A stretch of DNA of 52,737 nt from Deltaproteobacteria bacterium. GTDB taxonomy: Bacteria > Myxococcota_A > Polyangia > Polyangiales > Houyiibacteriaceae. Shown piece after piece: positions 36,515 to 45,013 of this stretch. The stretch lies in NCBI GenBank assembly GCA_004283055.1, contig SHLP01000012.1:1-52737 (forward strand), given 5' to 3'. A program made the translations under genes and the position numbers. Numbering within the stretch: the first letter of the stretch is position 1; every line of letters begins with the position of its first letter. The notes below the pieces were generated by a model. The model did no database searches and had not been told where the DNA came from. It was given only the letters and a program-made list of their open reading frames with translations.

Positions 36515-38109
36515 CCCAGGCCGGCGCCGGGGGGTGGAGGCGGAGCGGAGGGCGCCGGCTCTTCCTTTTCCTTCGGCTGCGCGGGCGGTGATTTCTCTGG
36601 TGGCCGCTTGGGCTCATCGTCTTGCTGCGATTCCTCCTCGCGCGTGCGCCACGTCGGCTTCGCGTCTCCCGGGACGACCGTGTCCCAGTCGGGCGCATCG
36701 GTCAGGCCGTCCTTGCGTCCGGTTGAGCCGCGCGGATTCGGAAGAATGTAAGGTTCCGCGTTGAAGGTCCCGCACTGCCGCTGATTTCGATAGAAGCCCC
36801 AGTGGAAGTAGACCCGACCGTCACCGCTCAGAATCGACGAGGGCGCCGGCGGGTACGGCTGGCCGCGGAGCACCGAGTTGAACGCACCGAAGTCGAACGG
36901 CAATAGCCCGCTCGATCGGACGACGCCCACGCGATGCACGGAGCCGTCGCGATTGAGCACGATTTCGAGCTTGGTCACGAGCGTCGGATCCTGATACGGG
37001 CTGCCGCCGATCGGCAGGCTCCGAAGAAACCGATCCGCAAACTCCTGGTGGATGCGTCGGTGCACCGCTGCGATGTAGGCTGCAAAAGGCGAGGCCGCCG
37101 CATTCAGCGCCGTGGTCCCCCCGCGCTTTACGCCGGGCACATAGTTCTCGATCGCCGCGCGGAATTCGTTCCATGTCTTTTCGCGCGCAATTCCGCGCTG
37201 CGATGACTTGCGCTCCGCAAGGTAAGCCCGTCGATCCTGGTCGAGTTTCTCGGAGCCCACGGCGGCTTCGAACTGAGACCAAGCCATCTTGCCACCAGGG
37301 CCTTTGCCCCCGGCCCGCTGGCCGCCGCCCTGCGCGGAGTTGCTGGGTCGGCGAATGCTAAACGTCCCGGCGGGATCGGTAATCGTGATCGTGTCTTCGG
37401 CGGCCTGGGCCGTGCGGTCACCGGCGTCGCTCGACCGCTTGCCGTCTGGCGCTCGACGGCTCACGCGCTCGGCCTTGATCGGATCTGCTTTGATCGCCTT
37501 GTCGGGACGCTTGCGCTGGGCTTCCTCTTCGGTGACCTTGCGCGCGTCGCTTCCGTCCTTGTTGCGAAGCTCGGCGATCTCCTCCTCGCGGGAGTTGCCC
37601 TGCTCTTCGAGCGTATCGGACGCCTTCTGCTGCGACCCGGGCGACGGAGTCGCGTCGTCGCGGATCATATTGCGAACCCGGGCGACGGTTTCCTCTTCGA
37701 CCCGATTGTTCTCCTCTGCGATGAACTTGGGGTTGTCCGGCTCGAGACTCGGGTTGGTGCTCTGCTGCTGGACGGCTTGAGGCGATGTGAGCTCGGGCGG
37801 CGGTGCCTGCTTCTGCTGCGCCTGCGCGCGCGTCTCGGCCTCCACCGCTTTCGCTAAACGCTTCCGCCTCGCCTTCGCTCGTTCCCGTGCGGCCTTTTTC
37901 GTGCGGCGCTGGGGCTCCGCGCTGCCAGGCACTTCGAAGTCCACCTCCGCCGGCTCGAACGTGACAGCCTTCCGCGCCTCCTCCTCCTGGAGCCGAATGC
38001 GGTCGGCGAGATCGCCCAGAACTTCGTACACCGGAAGGTGGACAAACAGCGATGCCATCAACGCGAGCGCGAAGGCGATGGCGACCGGTTCTCTGTAACG
38101 TCGACGCAC
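36511..38109 (-). CDS. TonB C-terminal-domain envelope protein
   Basis: The product is 532 aa. An N-terminal membrane anchor (residues 9-27, AIAFALALMASLFVHLPV) is followed by a long Lys/Glu/Gln/Pro-rich disordered and coiled region (40-260). A TonB-C-like domain lies at about 343-440: FAAYIAAVHRRIHQEFADRFL, KLEIVLNRDGSVHRVGVVRSSG and FDFGAFNSVLRGQPYPPAP. A charged Pro-rich tail (490-532) follows it, unusual because TonB domains normally end the protein. No exbB/exbD is nearby, so it may serve another motor or an envelope-spanning complex; TonB-C proteins of this form are known in myxobacterial gliding and secretion loci (recalled, not checked). It is coupled to queG downstream. Confidence 0.82.
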   Translation of the reverse strand: MRRRYREPVAIAFALALMASLFVHLPVYEVLGDLADRIRLQEEEARKAVTFEPAEVDFEVPGSAEPQRRTKKAARERAKARRKRLAKAVEAETRAQAQQKQAPPPELTSPQAVQQQSTNPSLEPDNPKFIAEENNRVEEETVARVRNMIRDDATPSPGSQQKASDTLEEQGNSREEEIAELRNKDGSDARKVTEEEAQRKRPDKAIKADPIKAERVSRRAPDGKRSSDAGDRTAQAAEDTITITDPAGTFSIRRPSNSAQGGGQRAGGKGPGGKMAWSQFEAAVGSEKLDQDRRAYLAERKSSQRGIAREKTWNEFRAAIENYVPGVKRGGTTALNAAASPFAAYIAAVHRRIHQEFADRFLRSLPIGGSPYQDPTLVTKLEIVLNRDGSVHRVGVVRSSGLLPFDFGAFNSVLRGQPYPPAPSSILSGDGRVYFHWGFYRNQRQCGTFNAEPYILPNPRGSTGRKDGLTDAPDWDTVVPGDAKPTWRTREEESQQDDEPKRPPEKSPPAQPKEKEEPAPSAPPPPPGAGLG

Positions 38110-38195
38110 GGAAGCTTCAGGGGGTTAAATGCACTTCCCCGTATAGGGTTACACCGCCCCCGCTGCGGAGCAAAGAGTCGACGAGAGACGAAGGG

Positions 38196-39476
38196 TTAAC
38201 GGGCGCGGCCACGGCCTGAACCGGCCTGTCCGGACCTCCCGTAGCCGCCGCCCGGGCGAGACCAGCCCGAAGAGCTGGGGCGCGACCAGCCCGAGGAGCT
38301 GGGGCGCGACCAGCCGGAGCTAGGACGTGCCCGGGGTGAGCTAGGTCGGCTGACGCCGCTGGCGCGGGACGAATTGAGCCTCGGTCGATTGACGGACCGA
38401 TTGACGCTGCTCGCGCGTGAGGGGCTGACCCGTGGCTGGCTGACGACGCGCCTGCTGGCGCCCGATCGTGGGACGGAGCTCGTGAGCGTGGGACCGCCGC
38501 GAGCTCGGCCGACGGCGCCCGTCGGCACCCGGGTGCTGGGTGGGCGATGTACGACGGTCGTCCGGGCGGGCGTCGTGCGGATGCGGTTGACCGAATCGAC
38601 GCGGTTCGCGCTGGGTCGTGCGCGCGTCACCGTTCCGGTCCTCGTGCTTGGAGTTCGTGTGACCGTTCGGCTTCGCGTGCTTGGGGTCCGTGCCACTGCT
38701 CCGGTCCGCGTGCTTGGGGCGCGTGTGACGGTTCTAGTTCGTGTGCTCGAAGGTCGCGTTGCAGTTTGGGTGCGCGCCGGGTTGACGCGGGTGCGGCCCA
38801 CTGTGTTCCGTGGATTCACGTTGCCTCGCCCCGCGGACGGCCGTGCGCGAACGGTGGTGGACCGGTAGGGCACGCCTCGGTGGACCGGAACCGGACGGCG
38901 CGTGTGGTAGTAGGAGCGGTAATACGGCGGGTACCAGTGCCAAGGTCGGTAGTAGCCAAACCCCACGTAAACGCCCCACGGCCGATAGTAGCCGGGCACG
39001 AACCACCACACGTTCGAGTAGAAATCCCAACGCGGCTGGACGAACACGTAGTTCACCCGCTCGACGACGCAGTGGCCGTCGACCCAGACGTAGTCGCCAT
39101 TGCTGTAGGCCCAGTGGCCGTCGACCCAGATCGCTCCGGGGCATTGCACCTCGGGTTGCACGACCACGACCGTCTGCGGAGCTGGCGGCGCCTGTTCGGT
39201 GGCAGCCAACGGCTCCGGCTCTTGGACGACGATCACCGTTTCGCCATCGACCACCTCAGTGGTGCCGTCCTCGGTCTCGATGACCACATATGTCGTGGCA
39301 TCGGCTGCTGCGCCGGTCTGGCCTTCACGCTGGTAGCCGTCGTGCGAGACATCGAACCCGCCGCCGGTCGGCTCGCCATAGCCGTCTGCGCCGTCGTAGT
39401 CGGCTGCTGCGGGGGCGGCCAGCGCGACCGCTGCTCCGAACGCCACGAGGCAAGTAAAACGAACGAGGGAATCCAT
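38196..39476 (-). CDS. Exported YXWXXGXW-repeat protein with low-complexity basic tail
   Basis: The ATG at 39476 has TAGGAG upstream and opens a signal peptide (LVRFTCLVAFGAAVALAAPAAA), giving a 426-aa precursor. After an acidic segment, two copies of the YXWXXGXW-type repeat appear (IWVDGHWAYSNGDYVWVDGHC), then an aromatic block rich in Trp/Tyr (WDFYSNVWWFVPGYYRPW). From about residue 190 to the end the sequence is almost only Arg, Ser, Thr, Pro, Val and Gly. It includes TRTPSTRTGTVTR-like and SSGWSRP tandem repeats. It resembles outer-membrane-associated proteins of unknown role; the basic tail could bind DNA or polysaccharide. It diverges from the UDP-sugar pyrophosphorylase gene. Confidence 0.8.
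   Translation of the reverse strand: MDSLVRFTCLVAFGAAVALAAPAAADYDGADGYGEPTGGGFDVSHDGYQREGQTGAAADATTYVVIETEDGTTEVVDGETVIVVQEPEPLAATEQAPPAPQTVVVVQPEVQCPGAIWVDGHWAYSNGDYVWVDGHCVVERVNYVFVQPRWDFYSNVWWFVPGYYRPWGVYVGFGYYRPWHWYPPYYRSYYHTRRPVPVHRGVPYRSTTVRARPSAGRGNVNPRNTVGRTRVNPARTQTATRPSSTRTRTVTRAPSTRTGAVARTPSTRSRTVTRTPSTRTGTVTRARPSANRVDSVNRIRTTPARTTVVHRPPSTRVPTGAVGRARGGPTLTSSVPRSGASRRVVSQPRVSPSRASSVNRSVNRPRLNSSRASGVSRPSSPRARPSSGWSRPSSSGWSRPSSSGWSRPGGGYGRSGQAGSGRGRAR
38257..38318 (-). repeat. 24-bp tandem repeat encoding SSGWSRPS
   Basis: Between two and three copies of a 24-bp unit sharing GACCAGCCCGAGGAGCTGGG (plus-strand reading) lie near the 3' end of the exported low-complexity gene. The unit length preserves frame and encodes repeated SGWSRPSS. 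Confidence 0.75.
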
Positions 39477-39589
39477 AGCTCCTACTCCATGTGTATGGCC
39501 GTCCAGCCCTCCCGTCATCCCCCGGGTGCCGAGCAGGCGCGGCCCGCTCGACAGAGCGCGTGGAAAGTGCTTGGGTTTTGGCAATTCTG

Positions 39590-40708
39590 ATGAACTCACG
39601 AGAAATAGACGCCGCAACGGCCCAACTTCTTCAACAGTACGGATTCGAGGATATCCCCTTCGAATCCCTGAAACAGCGGATGCTCCGAGGCGAGCTCGGG
39701 GAGGCCCAAAACCGGATCACCGGCAGCGTGGAACCGCCTGAGGCAGGCGACCTGCAAGCCCTGCCCCCGCTTGGAGGCGACCTCCGACGGGCCTTGGCCG
39801 CGCGCGGCGAGGAGGCGATGCGTCGGGGTGAGGTTGGGGCCGTCATTCTCGCAGGCGGAATGGCCACCCGCTTCGGGGGAGTCGTCAAAGCCGCCGTCGA
39901 GGTCCTCGACGGGCAGTCGTTCCTCGAGCTCAAGCTCAAAGACATTGCAGCCGTGGCCGAGCGAGCCGATGCTCGAATCCCCGTTTACCTGATGTCGAGC
40001 TTCGCCACCGATGAGGCGATACGGACGATGTCTGAGCCGCTCAGCACGGAGCGCGTTCCCATTCAGACCTTCCCGCAGTTTATTTCGCTGCGCATCGCGC
40101 CCGACGGCGAGCTTTTCCGAGACGGCTCTGGCGCGCTCTCGCCTCATGCTCCCGGACACGGCGACCTGACGTTCGCGCTTCGACGCTCCGGTATCCTGAA
40201 GGCTTTCCGTGACGGCGGCGGCCGCGTCCTGATGATGTCGAACGTCGACAATCTCACCGCGACGCTCGACCCGGCGATCATAGGTGCCCATCTGGAGTTC
40301 GGCGCGGCGCTGACCGCGGAAATGGCACCGAAGGAGCCTGGTGACAAAGGCGGCGCGCCCGCGCGTGTCGACGGCCGTGCCCAAATCGTCGAGGCGTTTC
40401 GCTTCCCCGAGGGCTTCGACCAGGAGCGCATTCCGGTCTTCAACACCAACACCTTCGTGCTTGATGCCAACGCCATCGACGCCGAGTTCGCTTTGACCTG
40501 GTTTGCCGTCAAAAAGACGGTGGACGGAATGCCTGCGGTGCAGTTCGAACGTCTGGTCGGCGAGCTGACCTCGTTTCTCGATTCGGCGTTCCTGCGCGTC
40601 GAACGGCACGGGCCGGACGCGCGCTTTCAGCCGATCAAGACCCCCGACGACATGGACAAGGAACGCCCCGACATCGTCAAAGCCCTCAAGGCGCGAGGCA
40701 GTCTCTAG
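39590..40708 (+). CDS. UDP-sugar pyrophosphorylase (UDPGP family)
   Basis: From the ATG at 39590 (MNSREIDAATAQLL) the product is 372 aa. The nucleotide-binding loop VILAGGMATRFGG (85-97) with the following Lys (GVVKAAVEV), LMMSNVDNLTATLDP, and VFNTNTFVLDANAI match the pfam01704-type UTP:sugar-1-phosphate uridylyltransferases, which are more eukaryote-like than bacterial GalU. It probably makes UDP-glucose or UDP-N-acetylhexosamine. Upstream in-frame codons back to 39491 lie in the divergent promoter region and are not included. The last four bases overlap convergent rlmN. Confidence 0.85.
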   Translation: MNSREIDAATAQLLQQYGFEDIPFESLKQRMLRGELGEAQNRITGSVEPPEAGDLQALPPLGGDLRRALAARGEEAMRRGEVGAVILAGGMATRFGGVVKAAVEVLDGQSFLELKLKDIAAVAERADARIPVYLMSSFATDEAIRTMSEPLSTERVPIQTFPQFISLRIAPDGELFRDGSGALSPHAPGHGDLTFALRRSGILKAFRDGGGRVLMMSNVDNLTATLDPAIIGAHLEFGAALTAEMAPKEPGDKGGAPARVDGRAQIVEAFRFPEGFDQERIPVFNTNTFVLDANAIDAEFALTWFAVKKTVDGMPAVQFERLVGELTSFLDSAFLRVERHGPDARFQPIKTPDDMDKERPDIVKALKARGSL

Positions 40709-41814
40709 TCCGCATCGGCACGCGCTGCGCCACGCCCAACTCCCCGCGGAGAGCCGTGGAACGCGAGTTGCCCGCACGCTGCGGCGACGTCATCTCCACG
40801 TGTCTTGCGGATGAACACCGAAAGCCCGCGCCGCGTCAGCTGCTCTTGAAAACGCGTGACGTGGCTCGCGTCCGGCGCACGTAGGTCCGATGCGGAAATC
40901 GGGTTCATCGGAATCAAGTTGACCTTGACTGGAATCCCTCGGAGCAGCTCGACCAAGCCGTTTGCATCGCGCACGGAGTCGTTGATGCCTTTGATGAGCG
41001 TGTACTCGATGGTGATCCGCTGGCGCTTCGAGAGCGGGTACCGTCGCAGCGCCTCGGTGAGCTCGCCAAGCCCATGCTTGCGGTTGACTGGCATGATTTT
41101 GCTGCGCTCTTCGTCGCGTACGGCGTGCAGGGAAATCGCGAGCTGCACCTGACCGTCGAAGTCTTTGCCCAGCCGATCGATCTGCTTGACGAGTCCGCTG
41201 GTGGAAACGGTTACGCGTCGTTTGGAAAGATCGAGACCGTCCGGATGTGTGAGCAATACCAGAGCGCGCGCGACAGCATCGTAGTTGTGGAGCGGTTCGC
41301 CCATCCCCATGAAGACGACGTTGCGAATGCGTTGACCCGGGCCGAGCTCGCGCCGGCCGAGTAAGACCTGGGCCACGATCTCGGCATCGGTCATTTGACG
41401 TTTCAGCCCCGCCACGCCGGACGCGCAGAACACGCAGCCCATGGCGCAGCCCACTTGGCTCGAAATGCACTGGGTCACGATGCTTTCATCGCCGAGCTGG
41501 GGAATCAGAACCGTCTCGACCTGTTCGCCATCGTGCATGCCGACGAGCAATTTCGTTGTCCGGTCTTGGGACTCGTGCATCGAAACGATGCGGATGGGCC
41601 AGCCCAGCCCTTCGTCCTTCAGGCGCGCGCGAAGGCGCTTCGGAACATTGCTCATCTCGTCGGGATCGAGAACGCCTTGCCGGTGAATCCAATCGAAAAT
41701 CTGCTTGCCGCGGTACCGAGGCTCTCCCCAGGCCGCGACACACGCCTCCCACTCGGCGGGCAATCGCGCGACGGGGTGTGAGGCCGGGGCCAAGGAATCT
41801 GCTGAAAGCTTCAC
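40705..41814 (-). CDS. rlmN: Dual-specificity 23S rRNA/tRNA adenine-C2 methyltransferase
   Basis: The product is 369 aa. It is a radical-SAM enzyme methylating A2503 of 23S rRNA and A37 of some tRNAs. The CxxxCxxC cluster motif is CAMGCVFC inside SSQVGCAMGCVFCASG. GMGEPLHNYD, VTVSTSGLVKQID and the C-terminal catalytic Cys (AAACGQLAF) are all family-diagnostic. The C-terminus is slightly extended after HGSPRG. It lies 82 bases downstream of the TRAP-binding-protein gene in the same direction. Confidence 0.95.
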   Translation of the reverse strand: MKLSADSLAPASHPVARLPAEWEACVAAWGEPRYRGKQIFDWIHRQGVLDPDEMSNVPKRLRARLKDEGLGWPIRIVSMHESQDRTTKLLVGMHDGEQVETVLIPQLGDESIVTQCISSQVGCAMGCVFCASGVAGLKRQMTDAEIVAQVLLGRRELGPGQRIRNVVFMGMGEPLHNYDAVARALVLLTHPDGLDLSKRRVTVSTSGLVKQIDRLGKDFDGQVQLAISLHAVRDEERSKIMPVNRKHGLGELTEALRRYPLSKRQRITIEYTLIKGINDSVRDANGLVELLRGIPVKVNLIPMNPISASDLRAPDASHVTRFQEQLTRRGLSVFIRKTRGDDVAAACGQLAFHGSPRGVGRGAARADAD

Positions 41815-41896
41815 GACCCTGAGCGGTGGCAGAGTTTGCGGTGGGACGCAATCGCGCGGTTCGGGCTGACCTCGTACGGACGGTCGCCGCTCCGGC

Positions 41897-42889
41897 TCAC
41901 TTCTTGAGGATCTCTTGGACTCGGCTCAGGAGCGCCCGTGAGTACATTCGGCCGACCAGTGATTCACGCGCTGTAAACTGGACCTCCTCCCACTGACGCT
42001 GCGCCCTGAAGAGGTTGACCACCTTGAGGCGCTTCGAGAGCGTGATGGCCGCTTCGTCGTCGAGCTTCCGGCCTTCCACGCGGAAGATCTCTTCGGTCTC
42101 CCCGGAGACCTCATCGAGATAGTCCCGCGCCTCTTGGGGGAGCGACGCCAAATGCTCTTTCCGGACGACGAAGGCCCCGGTCACGATCCCACCTGCCTGC
42201 TTCGCCATGGTCTTGAGCTTCGTATGCCACTGGAAGGCCAGCACGCCGACGGAAGACGCGATGATCGTGTCGATGATGCCGGTCTGCAGGCCGGAGTAGA
42301 CCTCGGGCAGGTTGAGCAGGACACCGTTCGCCCCCGAGGCCTTGATGAACGCCCTCATCGTCGCCGAGTCACGCCAGACCCAGGGCCGCACGTTTCGCAA
42401 GTCCGAAGGCCCGAAGATCTTGTGAGTCGAGAAGATTCGAGTCTTCCCCGCGTCGCCCCAGGCTATGAGCTTGTAGCCGGCCTTGTCGAACAAGGCCTCG
42501 AGCTGCGGCGCCAGCTGCTCGCGAACGGCGTCGAGCTCTGGGTAGCTTCGAATGAGCCCGGGCGCTTCCATGACGAGCACCTGCCGCACGAGCGCGGAGA
42601 GGCCGGTGGACGTAATCAGAGCGCCATCGAGCTGGCCGACGCGCATCTTGCGAACGACCGTGATCTCGTCGCCGGCGACGCCGCCGTAGTACATCTTCAT
42701 GTTCACTTGGCCGCCCGTGCGCTTCTTCATCTCGACTTTGAGGTTCTGATAGACCTCGCCGAGAGAGGACTGGCGCGGGGCCAAGGTCGCGATCCGCAGC
42801 TGGTGCGTCGCCTCCGCGCGGGCTTCGGCTGTGAAGGAATCGCCGCTGATCAATAGGCCCACGGCCAAAAGGAGGAGAATGCTGCGCAT
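41897..42889 (-). CDS. TRAP-type (DctP family) periplasmic binding protein
   Basis: From the ATG at 42889 (MRSILLLLAVGLLISGDSFTAEARA) the product is 330 aa with a clear signal peptide; GGAGGA-type sequence does not precede it, but upstream in-frame codons are Arg/Pro-rich and not native. LRIATLAPRQSSLGEVYQNLKVEMKKRTGGQVNMKMYYGGVAGDE is the DctP N-terminal lobe. LRNVRPWVWRDSATMRAFIKASGANGVLLNLPEVYSGLQTGIIDT carries the ligand-binding Arg and the conserved turn. DctP proteins bind carboxylates for TRAP transporters. No DctQ/DctM membrane genes are in the window, so this is an orphan receptor here. Confidence 0.9.
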   Translation of the reverse strand: MRSILLLLAVGLLISGDSFTAEARAEATHQLRIATLAPRQSSLGEVYQNLKVEMKKRTGGQVNMKMYYGGVAGDEITVVRKMRVGQLDGALITSTGLSALVRQVLVMEAPGLIRSYPELDAVREQLAPQLEALFDKAGYKLIAWGDAGKTRIFSTHKIFGPSDLRNVRPWVWRDSATMRAFIKASGANGVLLNLPEVYSGLQTGIIDTIIASSVGVLAFQWHTKLKTMAKQAGGIVTGAFVVRKEHLASLPQEARDYLDEVSGETEEIFRVEGRKLDDEAAITLSKRLKVVNLFRAQRQWEEVQFTARESLVGRMYSRALLSRVQEILKK

Positions 42890-42957
42890 CCGCCATCTAA
42901 ACACGAATGCGCAACAGACTACAAGACGGGAATGGCGCGGCTCCAGGCTGACCCCGT

Positions 42958-43653
42958 TTATGGGTCCAGGGGCAGCTCCGCGACGCTCAGCGACGTGCAG
43001 GAGGGCAGGCGTTTGTCGTGGAGCACGAACGCATCGCTCCAGTCGGTCCACCGATCCAACAGGGACTGGTTGCCCATCCGCATGATTTCCGGCCCCAGGA
43101 CGGAGATTTGGTCGCGCTGCTCCCGAAAGAGCGAACGCCACAGGACCCATTGCTCGCGCGGAAAAACATCCGCGATGTGCTTGAGCTTTCCGCGACCGTT
43201 CTCGAGCCATTCATCGAGGAACCGCATCCCGAAATCGGACTTCCGAATCATCATGAAACCGCAGTTGGGCGGGCGTAGGGAGCGTGCAGAGACCACCCCG
43301 CGCAGGCTGAGCGGCATGGGGATCCCAAACCGCCGCGAGCAGTCCTCCGAGATCAGGAAGTCCTTCCCAGGGTGTGCGAGCACGAGGTCGGAGAGCTCTC
43401 TCTCCGGCTTGTTGACGACGGTGTCGGCGTCGACCACCACCAGCCAGTCAGCGGTCATCTGGCGAATGTGTCGTCGCATCCACTCGATCTTCGACCAGAT
43501 CAAATGCATGTCGTCGAGGACGGTTTCTCGCCAGCAGACGAACTGGTAGCCGTGACGATCACAGTACCCCTGCCAGTTGGCCTGCGTCGCCTTTGCGTAG
43601 TGGTCGATGTGAGGTGTCGCTAGCATGGCGACGTCGAACGATAGCTTGGTCAA
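42958..43653 (-). CDS. Glycosyltransferase of the GMA12/MNN10 (GT34-like) type
   Basis: The product is 231 aa and appears soluble. DVAMLATPHIDHYAKATQANWQGYCDRHGYQFVCW is the typical N-terminus (nucleotide-sugar domain), and WSKIEWMRRHIRQMTADWLVVVDADTVVNKP carries the DxD metal/nucleotide site (D75-A-D77). PPNCGFMMIRKSDFGMRFLDEWL and REQWVLWRSLF match the acceptor half. It likely transfers a hexose to an envelope glycan or glycolipid, but donor and acceptor are unknown. It is 68 bases upstream of the TRAP-binding protein gene, same strand. Confidence 0.82.
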   Translation of the reverse strand: MTKLSFDVAMLATPHIDHYAKATQANWQGYCDRHGYQFVCWRETVLDDMHLIWSKIEWMRRHIRQMTADWLVVVDADTVVNKPERELSDLVLAHPGKDFLISEDCSRRFGIPMPLSLRGVVSARSLRPPNCGFMMIRKSDFGMRFLDEWLENGRGKLKHIADVFPREQWVLWRSLFREQRDQISVLGPEIMRMGNQSLLDRWTDWSDAFVLHDKRLPSCTSLSVAELPLDP

Positions 43654-43696
43654 CTCTACCTCGATTTCGAAAACCGGTCTGCCGCTCTAGTCACTG

Positions 43697-44530
43697 CTAG
43701 ACCGAAACCCCGAAGTCGCGAAGCGCCTCATTCAGCGTCACCTTCTTGTCGGTGCTGGCTTTGCGTTGTCCGATGATGAGTGCGACCGGGACCTGGTACT
43801 CGCCGGCAGGGAACTTCTTGCTTTGCGTTCCGGGGATCACGACGGAGCGCGGCGGTACGTAACCGCGCATTTCGACCGGCTGGGGGCCCGTGACGTCGAT
43901 GATCTTCGTGCTGGAGGTGATCACGACGTTCGCGCCGAGAACCGCCTCTTCCCCGATGCGTGAGCCCTCGACCACGATCGCCCGCGAGCCGACGAAAGCC
44001 CCGTCTTCGATGATGACCGGCTTGGCGCCAGGCGGCTCGAGAACACCCCCGAGGCCCACCCCGCCCGAAAGGTGAACGCCCTTTCCCACCTGCGCGCACG
44101 AACCCACCGTCGCCCAAGTGTCGACCATCGAACCGGCACCGACATAGGCGCCGATGTTCACGTAGCCGGGCATCAGAATCGAACCGGGCTCCATGTGCGC
44201 GCCGTAGCGAACCGTGCCGGGCGGCACGACCCGAACGCCCTGCTGGTCGAGGTTCTTCTTGAGAGGGATCTTGTCGTGGTACTCGTACGCTCCGACTTCG
44301 ACGCGCTCCATCTGGCGAATACCGAAGTAGAGAAGAATCGCCTGCTTGGTCCAGGCGTGCACCGTCCACTCGCCGTCGTCACCGCGTGTCGCAACCCGGA
44401 TTGCGCCCTTGTCGAGGAGCGCGAGCGTCTCCTCGACGGCGGAGCGGTATTCGGGCGATTCGAGCTTCGAGCGGTCTTCGAATGCTTGCTCGACCAGCGG
44501 TCGCAGCTGGGTTTCAATCGACTCGCTCAT
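43697..44530 (-). CDS. dapD: Tetrahydrodipicolinate N-succinyltransferase
   Basis: The product is 277 aa, the classic DapD length. It uses succinyl-CoA to acylate tetrahydrodipicolinate in lysine/meso-DAP synthesis. Left-handed beta-helix hexapeptides are visible (IGAYVGAGSMVDTWATVGSCAQVGKGVHLSGGVGLGGVLEP). The preceding PPGTVRYGAHMEPGSILMPGYVNIGAY and the C-terminal YVPPRSVVIPGTQSKKFPAGEYQVPVALI are diagnostic. It starts three bases after the ndk stop; its co-substrate succinyl-CoA is made or used by SucCD, encoded upstream in the same run. Confidence 0.96.
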   Translation of the reverse strand: MSESIETQLRPLVEQAFEDRSKLESPEYRSAVEETLALLDKGAIRVATRGDDGEWTVHAWTKQAILLYFGIRQMERVEVGAYEYHDKIPLKKNLDQQGVRVVPPGTVRYGAHMEPGSILMPGYVNIGAYVGAGSMVDTWATVGSCAQVGKGVHLSGGVGLGGVLEPPGAKPVIIEDGAFVGSRAIVVEGSRIGEEAVLGANVVITSSTKIIDVTGPQPVEMRGYVPPRSVVIPGTQSKKFPAGEYQVPVALIIGQRKASTDKKVTLNEALRDFGVSV

Positions 44531-44533
44531 CGA

Positions 44534-44953
44534 CTACTTCAGCGCGTATTCGGGAAAGAAGTACGCGACTTCGATTTGGCCGTTCTCGACGCTATCCGAT
44601 CCGTGGCACGCATTTTCGCCGATGTCGGTGCCGTAGGCTTTGCGAATCGTGCCTTCGTCGGCCTCGGCAGGATTGGTCGAGCCCATCAGCGTTCGGTAGC
44701 GCGCGACGGCGTCATCGGCCTGCAGCGCGCTCACGACGACGGGGCCGCGGGTCATGAACTCGACGAGCTCGCCGAAAAACGGGCGGTCTTTGTGAACCGC
44801 GTAGAAGCCCTCGGCCTGCGCTCGACTGAGGTGAAGCATTCGCATGCCGAGAATCTCGAGGCCTGCGCCCTGAATCATGGCCAGGATGTTCCCGATGTTG
44901 TTCTGCTCGACCGCGTCGGGTTTGATGATGCTGAGGGTCCGTTCGACAGCCAT
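44534..44953 (-). CDS. ndk: Nucleoside diphosphate kinase
   Basis: The product is 139 aa. It balances NTP pools by phosphotransfer through His117 in [28 protein letters not shown] and [19 protein letters not shown] are all standard. AAGGGAG lies five bases before the ATG. sucC/sucD-ndk proximity is common because succinyl-CoA synthetase makes an NTP that Ndk can equilibrate. Confidence 0.97.
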   Translation of the reverse strand: MAVERTLSIIKPDAVEQNNIGNILAMIQGAGLEILGMRMLHLSRAQAEGFYAVHKDRPFFGELVEFMTRGPVVVSALQADDAVARYRTLMGSTNPAEADEGTIRKAYGTDIGENACHGSDSVENGQIEVAYFFPEYALK

Positions 44954-44984
44954 TTGACTCCCTTTACTGGTGCTATTTGTGGTG

Positions 44985-45013
44985 GGGGCAAAGCCCCGTG
45001 GCGACGAAGTCGC
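44985..45013 (-). terminator. Two tandem GC-rich hairpins between the hydrolase gene and ndk
   Basis: GGGGCAAAGCCCC (44985-44997) and GCGACGAAGTCGC (45001-45013) each form a perfect 5-bp stem with a 3-base loop, three bases apart, directly after the hydrolase stop. No T-run follows on either strand. They may attenuate or stabilise the mRNA between hydrolase and ndk. Confidence 0.35.

Noticed and set aside
38547-39590. A 347-codon plus-strand open frame
   Set aside because: It is antisense to the low-complexity exported protein, whose signal peptide and ribosome binding site are clear.
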